Part shown: positions 11,269 to 20,400 of the stretch, in pieces
Numbering within the stretch: the first letter of the stretch is position 1
How the letters are laid out: each line of letters begins with the position of its first letter
Assembly: GCA_905221605.1 (NCBI GenBank)
Contig: CAJNDS010001657.1
Span: 586,144 to 619,643, forward strand
DNA from: Symbiodinium natans
Taxonomy: Eukaryota > Sar > Dinophyceae > Suessiales > Symbiodiniaceae
DNA: 33,500 bases
Direction of reading: 5' to 3'
Translations under genes and position numbers: made by a program
Notes under the pieces: model-generated
What the model saw: only the letters and a program-made list of their open reading frames with translations
What the model was told of the DNA's origin: nothing
Databases searched by the model: none

Positions 11269-11315
11269 GCGAGCGCGCGGCCCGGGGTGTTTCACACCCG
11301 AGCGCGCGCCCTCCC
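11269..11315. repeat. GC-rich hairpin, copy 2
   Basis: Same inner GGGTGT/ACACCC stem and outer CGCGCG arms as at 9680-9722, again just before a telomere-type tract. Confidence 0.8.
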
Positions 11316-11322
11316 CTGACAC

Positions 11323-11399
11323 ACCCTAAACCCTAAACCCCAAACCCCAAACCCCAAACCCCAAACCCTAAACCCTAAACCCCAAACCCTAAACCCTAA
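11323..11399 (-). repeat. Telomere-type tract 5 with CCCCAAA variants
   Basis: CCCTAAA units mixed with about five consecutive CCCCAAA units, then CCCTAAA again. The clustering suggests local amplification of one mutated unit. Confidence 0.95.
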
Positions 11400-11462
11400 G
11401 CTATCCCTATTCAGGACTGCTACAATAAGGGGGGGGGGAACATCCCAGCCTGAAAACGTAGC

Positions 11463-11588
11463 AACCCTAAACCCTAAACCCTAAACCCTAAACCCTAAAC
11501 CCTAAACCCTAAACCCTAAACCCTAAACCCTAAACCCTAAACCCTAAACCCTAAACCCTAGACCCTAGACCCTAAGCCCTAAACCCTA
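11463..11588 (-). repeat. Telomere-type CCCTAAA tract 6
   Basis: About 17 units, ending with CCCTAGA variants. This is the last dense tract before the mixed-composition region that leads to the CBL gene. Confidence 0.97.
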
Positions 11589-11857
11589 GTAGCAACAAAG
11601 CGCAGAAGACCCGAAGGATGCCGTAGCCGCGAGATGCCAAGCCGCTACCAAGCTCCAGGACGCTCTCTCCTCCGCATTACTCCCCCCCTCCCCCCCACCT
11701 TTTTCACCTGCTTTTTGACACAACTTCACAGAGTGGAGAGCTGCAAAGGTTTTTATGCCTTTTCGTTTTTCAGGATTTTGGGTTCTGGGTTCGATCTTGT
11801 GCCAGTATTATTCTCCCATTTGTTCAGCTCTCGTGGATTTGTTCGGTTCGTGTGGTG

Positions 11858-11860
11858 CGC

Positions 11861-11893
<33 letters not shown>

Positions 11894-11920
11894 CATATCA
11901 TATGTACATGTACATGTACA
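11858..11920. repeat. (AT)n and ACATGT microsatellite
   Basis: An ATATAT run with two ACATAT interruptions passes into four ACATGT-like units. It forms long self-complementary stretches. Confidence 0.95.
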
Positions 11921-12288
11921 TGTTTTGCACTGGTGCGTTGCGTGGTTTCTAGCGTTGAGACCGCCAATTGAGGAGGCAACATTTGCTCGTGTGCACCCTT
12001 CACCAACAAGCCCAGGCTGGGGTCAGAGCGATTTTGCTGAGATTTTCTGGCATGCACGCAAAGCAAGGCTTGTTGCTCGAAGTATGTTGCTGTTGCAGTC
12101 ATGGTGTTAGTTCCAAGATGCATTTAGCATGCCGCGGGTTCAACGGCCTGGTGGAGCTGCATGAGGTTGATGTGGCTCGGATTCTGTGATTGATGAGTGA
12201 TACGTGTTCAGGACAGGCGACTATTCCTGTTTTGGAGGGAACCGTTTTGCTGGGCCGTTTCTCCATGGGTTGCGCCTCATGGCGTCAG

Positions 12289-12538
12289 GGTTTGGCATCG
12301 GCTGTGTGAACCTGACGAGATGGTGGCTGGTGGTATCAAGGTAAGCTTTGGGGGTCTTCGGCGGGCTGGAGCCCGTTCCTCCTCGCCCATCCTGACATAA
12401 ACCCAGCTGTGTGGGTCTTGAATGGGGATGTGCCGACTGCTCTGACATTTCACTTCTCAGTTACAGGCCGAGGATGATGTCCGTCGGCGAGGGGCAGATG
12501 GAGGCTTCCAAGAAGCCCGGAGATTTCAGATAGGCCGG
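12289..12538 (+). CDS. Weak exon-pair candidate, function unknown
   Basis: An AG|G at 12287-12289 opens a 52-nt segment reading VWHRLCEPDEMVAGGIK, which ends at a canonical GTAAGC donor (12341). After an AG at 12459-12460 the same phase continues as LQAEDDVRRRGADGG and EARRF, ending at an in-frame TAG at 12536. The charged composition and clean GTAAG donor look exon-like, but I recognise no family. Chance is a real alternative. Confidence 0.2.
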
Positions 12539-14904
12539 TAGGTCGAATGGGGTCAAAGGCCTTGCCTGGAAGTTTGGGAGCTGGTATGTAGACATGCAAG
12601 CACGATTTGCACAAGCCATGGCTGTTTACCGCTAGCCGACTCTACTGGCAGCTCGTCTGAGTCTTTCTTCTGCCAGAATTTTGCGCGTATGCAAAGCTTT
12701 TCAGGCAGCTGGGCCTCATGGATTCCCTAGTTTTTGGTCGGATCGGCTCCAGGGTTGACGAGCTTCCTCTCCGCGACGGCATTGCTGACGTTTTTAGCTG
12801 CTGTGAGTTTAGCGCCACTTGCGGCAGTCCTCTGATATCACAGCTCTGTGCTCTCAACCCTGGTCCTGGAAGAGCTGGGAGGCCGACTGTTCCACGCGAT
12901 TTCGGCAAACCTGGGAAGCTTTAGGCTCTTAAGGCTCACCTTGACCCACGTCAGAACTTTGGGATGTGGACCCTCGCGGTCTTCGGGCTTTTTCCCTACC
13001 TTCGGTGTGGGATGGTTAGGCTGTACCTCAGCTATTCTCTTCCCCAGTGCTCCTGGCCCAGTAGAGGCCGCAGCGTTTCCCCGAGTGTCCAGCCCCCACA
13101 AACAGGGCCAAAGCTTCCACAAGGACGTCTATGCAGGGACCCCATACTTACAGCTCCTGAACTGCAGCACTGGCTGTAGCATGCACAGACTCTCCCGGAG
13201 CTCTGCGCATTCGGTTCCATCCATGCAAACTGCAACGAATGTGACCGAAGCGGGTCTCCGAAGAGTGGAGGGCCTGCACCAAGGAGCCCAGCCACACGCT
13301 TTAAAAGAAGCGGCTGCCTGCCTGCTGTGGTGATTTCCGTTTAGTCCGAGGGCTTGTAAACGGGCGTATAGGATGAGGAGGCGTGGCTTACGCAGCCACA
13401 CTTTGTCCACGGTCAACCACAGAGTTCGCAGTCGTGTCTTTCTTTATCTTGAGCGTTATCTATGATCTCTATGCATATCTTGGCAATTCCGATGCCATCC
13501 ACTTTGCATTCAAGCCCGCGCGAGGCGACAGGGCCCCCATTGCAGCCGTCGGACGACACCGAAGGGAAGCTCCAGAGGCCATTCAGTTCGTCCGAGCTCC
13601 GTATAAGTCCAGAAATCCAGACGTGGCCTCTCTTGGGGGTGAAAATCAAATCTTTACCTGGGCGTCTCCGGGCAGTCAACATGTTGATTTTGCTGTGAGG
13701 AGGCCCGCGATTCCATCGTAAACAGGTTCAGTCAGAAGCCCTAGTATTACATAAGGCCCTGCAGCCTGCAGATCCGACGGCAGGCTCAGCTGTCCAAGGC
13801 CTTAAAAGTTTCGAAAGAAGAAGCTGCGAACTACCTAAAGCCTGAGCAGCAGTAAGCTCTAAAGAAATATTCCTGCACCCAACTCCGTGTACTTCGGTTC
13901 TTGATGTCGAGGGTGCGCAGCTCCATTGGAGACCACATCGACTTCAGCCACGTCACCCAGGAAGTTTGGGTGTGTTTACTTGTGTTGGGATCGAGTGAGC
14001 TTGAGCGATGGCAGGACTTGCATGATTTGTACAGCGCCGGAAGTTTAGCTGGTTTGTGATAAGGCTGGTAAAGGTTGCAGCTAGGATTCTCCCGAGGTCA
14101 GATTCGCTACCCGCAGGAGAAGCGCAGCTGTAGGCGGGCTGTTTGATATGCTTGCAGGATAAGGTTGCGGGACGTGTGGCGCTGGGAACAATCAGAGCCT
14201 CTGACCGTCTGAACAGTTTAGCGTGATGAAGCTGCACAGTGCTGCGGAGGCTCCGGCCAGCCAGTTCGGTGCATCCGTTTAGGGCCCTCGAAGCGCTCTG
14301 CCAGGTACGATGACCTGCCGACCTTCCCGCCCAGGTCGATGCTGGGTTGGGGCGGGAGCTCGGCCCCTGCACTCTGACACCCTAAACATGAAAACAGATC
14401 GATGCGGATATGCACTCCGGCGTATAATTCTACTGCTTGATTGATCGTCTCTGGGTGCCAGGCCGAACTTCGCTGCTTTCGAGAACGTGCCTGATCGAGA
14501 ATATGCGGGGGTGTTGGGGGTTTCCTCTGGGGCCGTCTGCGGCACGTCGTGTCGAACGAACCTCCAACAAACTTCGAACACGCATAGCTAGGAATATGCC
14601 GTGTTGTTCTCTTGCGGTTTCCAGATGAACCCGGGGCTCTGTAGAGCTCCCAAGCTGTCAAGCATGCAACCAAGGCCCTGCGTCCTTCTTCGCAGTGTGT
14701 GGTCTTTGACGGCTGCCCTGAGGCCAAAGATGAAAGGTGTTTACAAATTCCGAAGCCAGAGGCTAAAAAAGCGTGGCTAAGCTCGATTGAGAACCGAACG
14801 GTAAAAGCCTCAATGCACGGCTGGGACGGGTTCCGACTTTTTTGAGATCGGGTGAAATAGTAGTTGTCTGACGGTCTGATGAAACAAGTGCAAGCCAGTC
14901 TTAC

Positions 14905-14953
14905 TGTAACCGTCGATTGGGGTCCCCTGTTGTTGCTTGTGGTTCATGCCTTT
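14905..14953 (+). CDS. CBL: Tentative upstream exon of the CBL-like gene
   Basis: In frame, this segment reads LLLVVHAF just before a possible GA donor at 14954. Joined to the next exon it gives VVHAF-DPYHPSN, which resembles the LVH...FDPY lead-in of the family. The intron would be only 69 nt. The 5' limit of the exon is not visible to me, and the stated start is only a bound. This could be chance. Confidence 0.3.
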
Positions 14954-15022
14954 GAGAGCTTGAAAGGCAAAGTGCTGCTAAATGCCCGAAGCACGAGTGC
15001 CCCAACCTCAGCCGCGTGCCAG

Positions 15023-15113
15023 GACCCTTACCACCCGTCCAACACGCCGATCTACCAGACGGCAACTTTCGTTCAGCCCTCGTCCAGTGAGTTTGGGCCC
15101 TATGACTACACTC
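15023..15113 (+). CDS. CBL: CBL exon 2 (first secure exon)
   Basis: 91 nt, reading DPYHPSNTPIYQTATF and then FGPYDYT. It carries the Tyr of the Y-T-R phosphate-binding motif. The acceptor is AG|G at 15021-15023. The donor is GC at 15114, splitting the Arg codon (C|GA). This is the largest exon threaded. Confidence 0.9.
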
Positions 15114-17447
15114 GCCGCGGTCCCAGCTTTTGGGTGGGATTGGGTGCGATAGTTCGAGCACGGGTTTTGTTGCTGACGTTTCAGGGGTTCACAGCATGAT
15201 GCGTTGCGCTTATCGGTTGTTTTGTCTGCTTGGAGCATTCCGGGTGTGGTGGCGGGGTGGGTGGGTGAGGGGTTAGTTTCTTTTCTTCAGAGTTCAGTCA
15301 TACCAAAGTCTGACTAGCCCCTGAAAGCCCCAAGCCCTAAACTCGATTCAAGGTTCCAAGTTCCAAGCCTTACCAAGCCATTCTCCAAGCTATTCCGGCT
15401 CCCCCGACTGCCTCCGAACTGCCCGAGGATCCGGGAATCCTACTCGGACAGCTCTGGAGAAGCACGTCGCCATGTGCGTGCCCGAGCTCCGCTTGCCTTT
15501 TAATTCTGTGCGCCCTCTGACATCCCTTTGAACCCATCCTCAGTCCCTTGAACTTCTAAGGAATCCTTAATTTGTGTTATCTTCTCTCAAGGCTGGAGCA
15601 CGCGGCCGCCGCGTTCGCCTTTTCCTCTGGCATGGTGGATCTCCCTCTGTTGGGCAGCATGCGTCAACTGGGAAGGTGAATCCACTCTCAGCCCCAAATC
15701 CTGTGGGGTAGCTGGGTTGATTATTCACACCATTTTTTCAGTCCAGGGTGACCGTTTCTTGCTCAAATCGGAGTTTTTCATTTGGCCATCAACACAAGCA
15801 GCTTGAACTCCTCCTAAACATCTGCAAACTCCTAATGCTCTCAGGAAGGGTCTGAGGCCTGAAGCCATCAGCACTCTAACCCTCGGAAGCCCTGAAGCCA
15901 AGAAAGGTCTGTTCTTCCGACCTCCCCCACGGAGGAAGCCCAACTTTCAATACCTGCAGCCCAATCAAGCCCTATATGCAACATAGGGATGCAGCTTTTG
16001 CCAGGCTGCGCTCCACACGGTGACGCGCCTGCTGAAGCAGGTGCGCGACGGTGCGGTGGGGGGAGATCCGGACTTGGAAGATGCAGCCAAGGGCCAAAGG
16101 TGTGGAGTTGACTTTGGGGGGTTTTCAGGTAGGGCGTTCAAGGAGTGCTGTGTGCCTGTGGCGTTTCAAACGGGGTGCTGAGGATATAGTTTCCCAGACA
16201 TGTTTTCATGCAGCAGGGCACCCCGTGTGCCCCTTGCAGACCTGCCTCGCCACATTGGCATGAAACCAGGGGGACGACATCCTCGTAAACGAGGACATCT
16301 ACGGCGGCATGCATCGGCTGCTAACTCAGGACCGACCGTCACAACCGGGCATCACAAGTGACGTCAATCAGAGGATCAGAGGTGGTTTTTTGTGATGATC
16401 TCCTTTGGGAGCACGGCACCATGCGCGCACAGTGGCTTCCTTACGCGCTTCATTGCAGGACTGCAAGCACAGTGGCGTCCAGGCGCACCTGGACATGGTC
16501 CGATTAAAAGGGAACATAGCTGCTATAGCTCATGCACGCCTTCATGAATGCCCAAGTTGTTTCCACACTCTACGACTCCCCAACCCCCATTAGTTCAGGT
16601 GGGTAGTCTTGGTCCTCTCTCCAGCACATGTACAGCGGATTGGACAGGTGCGCTTTGTGGACACGACCGACCTGGATGCAGACGGAACCTCAACAATTTT
16701 GTCACGGTGCAAGCACAGCTGTAGACAACAGAGTGCCAATCCTCATGCAGTTCCGTTTCATACTCTTGACATTGGTGGCAGCTGAAGGTGGCAAAGGCGA
16801 TTCTGCCGAACACCCGCATCATTCATACTGCCGCATGCTCGGCTGGACATAGAGTGAAACTTTGCACCCGCGGTTACGCCGCTACAGTGGTCTTGAGAGG
16901 CATCTCTAAAGACTCTTGCCATCGAGGACTCACAATCATTGAGTTCGGACTGCGAGACACCTAAGGAGAGCCCTTCCAATCCTCGAATGCGCATCACTGA
17001 CCTCAGAGCGTTGGCAAAGTTGGCGCCCGGAAGCCTGGATAGGAGCCGAGTAGCACTGCCTTGGACCATAGAAAGCGCCGAAGATCTGGAGCACCCATGC
17101 AATACGGGAGTACCGGAACCACCACCACACAATCAAGAATGTGAATCTATGGTTCTTTGTCTTGCCCACTCCTGATCTTGTTCCCACCGGCTTCCTTCAG
17201 ATATTTTGCGAGTGCATACGTAGAGCTGTCACCATGCAGGGGCCCCCGAGGCTCTAGGACCAAGTAAGTGCCCAGCCCTTCATATTAGAGTTCAACCGAA
17301 GCCGTGAGACACATGGCCGACCATGCCGACTCGCCAAGCCGCAAAGCCCAGGCACCAACGGGGAGTCCTGCTCAGTGTGGACAGCACGATGATGCCGCAC
17401 CTTGCCTGAGAACTGGGACAACGCTGAAGGTTTTGTGGCTGTTCGAC

Positions 17448-17495
<48 letters not shown>

Positions 17496-20400
17496 TGAGT
17501 GAGTGAGTGAGTGAGTGTGTGAGTGAGTGTGTGAGTGAGTGAGTGAGTGAGTGAGTGTGAGTGAGTGTGGGTCCCGGTCAAATTCAGTGTGCCAGCAAGT
17601 GATGTTGCAAAGCTGTCGGCTTCGCCACAAGACGCTGCAGCGGCAACAGTAACGGTTGCTGCTGCCCGACCCATCACTTCAAGCACATTGAGCTAAATGC
17701 TCGATCATACTCCACCTTGCTACAGCCAGCAAGGAGTGACCCAAAACCTAAGTTCGTTTTTGATTGCGTTGAATACGTTGAAACCGCGGAATACCCACCT
17801 AGGCCAGTGATCTGCCAGCCGCTACTGCTGGGCGTGGACATCGTGGTGCGCGCCCGAGATGTGCCCAAGTCCGCCCCCCAGCCCTGACTTTGGCTTCGTT
17901 AAGGAGTCTCCTCGCAGTCATGCGGAAATCATGCCATAGCATGGCATCGCAAATGTAGCTCTACCCAGCCCACCGTTCATTGCCAAAAGCCCCATACCCT
18001 GAAGCGAAAATCTCCAAACTCAGAAACCCTACCCTCGAAGCCCTCCAAGCCCCGCACGCAGACCCATGAACTTCCCGAAGCTTCAAGCCCCCAAAGTCCG
18101 AGCCCAAATGCTGCCACCAGATCCACTCTGCCACGAAGTTCTTCTCGGGCCATGCAGACTGCACTGGCGGCCTCGTCTGCGCTCGGGCACCCAGAGCTTC
18201 GAAGCCTGTACGCTTCAGCTCTACGTGTGACATCCGCGAATCTTCATGAAAAAGTGCCTCAGAAATTGTATCAAGTGTCAAGCCAAGCTCGTCTCTCTCA
18301 GCAGGTGCGAGACCCAGAGGCACGCATTTGGGGGTCAGGGGCGACTCGCATGACATCCTGTTGAGAGAGCCTTGCCTTTGTGATGTCGCCGGGTCTCGCA
18401 TACAACACATACCCAAGAACCTCACCCGATGCCCAGTCACACCACCGCGTTGAAAAAGCGCAGGTTGTGGATCCGCTGCTATTGTACAGGCTTCGGACAG
18501 GAATTGAATTTGTTGCTCTACTTCAGGATGACGATAAGATCTCGTAGCCCTCATGAACTCATGGAACATCGCAGTGCGCCGGCTGCTAGCATCTGGTACT
18601 CTAGAGTCCAGTCCTGTGGCCTTAGCCTTGTACTGCTAGCGTCGTATCACCCATCCTGAACCACTCCGCTCTTAGCCGTTTGAGCCAGGTGCGTCCATTC
18701 GACTTCATTACAAGCCTTGCGGGCGCTCAACTGCGTGAACCCTGTAGCCCATTTGGAAGATGGTACCTCCACTGAAACAAAAAGCAGTGAACGCCCCACT
18801 GACCCCGTTGAACACCCTTATCAGCCCCTTCATTCGCAGCTCGCACACCGCGTGGCCTTTCTGCAGAATGCCGAGGGCACGGCTTTGGCACCTTTTGAGC
18901 GCTTCGGCTTGGTGAGGGGCTTCAGGGGTGAGCTTTTCAATTTGTGCCTGTCAAGTTTTGTATAGGGACGATTCAGTCAGATTCATGCGCTCGCTCTTTT
19001 CTTCGGTCACTTCTACTCATGATGCAGCCATTATGGTCTCATTGACTCTTTGAGTATCCTGCCGTAGCTAGAGCGCTTGGCGCCTTAATGTTCGTTTGAT
19101 CTCCTATCCGGAAGAGCCACTGTCCAAGATGTGGGGATCAGCCCGATACAGGTGTGCCACCAGCAGACAATCTGTAGTTTTCGGATGTAGGCGTTGTTCT
19201 ACATTCTACATTTGCTTTCTTTTAAACTTTGGTCGCATTAAGGTTGGACCAGGCAGGACGGCAGGCACAGGCTCACTGGACATGGGCTTACAGTGGCGCC
19301 CAGGTGCTTCCTGTTCCTCCGTGGCATCAAGACCATGTGGCTGAGGGTGAGTCGTGCTCAGGCTCCATGTTGGCGTAGCCTTTGTCTAACTTCTTCTCAT
19401 GGCAGCATGATCATGAGCCCGGTGATATCGCATCTGTTCTCTTTGCGACGGTTAGGTTGGTCTGGATCAGGAGGGCCACTCTCTGTTACAGTGGCGATCG
19501 TGGCCATTCTGGCTAAAGATCGCTCGATCCAAGCGGCCCTTTTTTTTGACGCTTGGATCTCTTTGTTGCTGGCCTGGGCTAGAAGGAGCAGGGGCGCTCG
19601 CCATGTTGTTTACCGGAATACCCAGACGGTTTGTCCGACCCGACTGTCCCTCTCGATCCCATCGATCACTAAAGGAAACGGACAGTGCTCGCAGCTCTTG
19701 ATGCGCAAGGGGATGTGCATGTCGGCGCTGGACCATCAGGCCAACGGGAGGCCAATGTGGACAGCGAGTTGGCAAGGGCGATCGTGGCGGCAAGAGACGC
19801 ATGGGGTTCGGGCCTTGGGGGGAGAAGCGCTGCTGCTCTGCGCGAGCAGGGTGCTTGAGAGAGAGAATATCAAACCTCCGGGGCCAACGCTCAGGCCTTT
19901 TGAGTCCAACGTGCTGGGCGCTTCAGCACATGACAGTGGGGCGATGGGCTACAGTGTTCACTGGAAGGCTTTCCAGCACCCGCCGGGTCTGGGGGGTCCT
20001 CGCCGTCGTTGGTGGTGCTGACTTGCAGCGTTGACAGGGAAGGCCCAACGCTGAAATCGTGACATGCAAAAGTTGCTTGGCATGTCAGAGGTGGGCATGT
20101 GCCTGTGCTTTGTCAGTGAGCAGCATAGCAGATGTACGTGTAGGAGTGAGTGTTGAGGGAACTTCCTTGAAGGTTTTTAGCCCGTGGATAGGTGCGGAAG
20201 CGTAACCCAGGCTGTCGTATCCGGCCCGAGTCCGCTTGACAGTTTGTAGGCATGTCTGCCTCACCCATGGGCTGTTGAAGTGAATCACCCACAACAGCTC
20301 ACGCACCGCTGGCCGGGTGCGGGGCACGCTGCGTGGAGTTCGGGTCTTGGGGGGAGAAGCGCTTCTGCTCTGCGCGAGCAGGACGCTTGAGAGAGAGAAT

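Larger units (their letters stand above)
9784..11400. repeat. Subtelomere-like cassette, copy 2
   Basis: Repeats the order of copy 1: hairpin block, a C-run (10051-10070) and GGGCCAAGGGCC stretch (shorter than in copy 1), ~112-bp repeats (about 10460-10660, 11080-11160), CCCGCAATGAAAAATG core (10833-10873), GC hairpin (11269-11315) and a telomere-type tract. It additionally holds a short TTTAGGG tract in the opposite orientation (about 10900-10958). Confidence 0.92.
11589..14904. other. Mixed-composition region, no gene identified
   Basis: It contains an (AT)n/(ACATGT)n microsatellite at about 11858-11920. A few short stretches look exon-like (for example 12289-12340 and 12461-12538, and 12690-12925), but I recognise no protein family. 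The missing 5' exons of the CBL-like gene probably lie in the 3' part. Confidence 0.5.

Noticed and set aside
17292-17686. His/Thr/Ser repeat open frames on the minus strand
   Set aside because: Translation of the GT/GTGA microsatellite.
19293-20021. 242-codon open frame, the longest plus-strand frame in the window
   Set aside because: It begins in CBL exon 16 (the FLFLRGIKTM part is genuine) and then runs on through the intron into repeat copy 1. The stretch MIMSPVIS near 19408 resembles the CBL MSPV motif but is out of order, and that motif is already supplied by exons 11-12.
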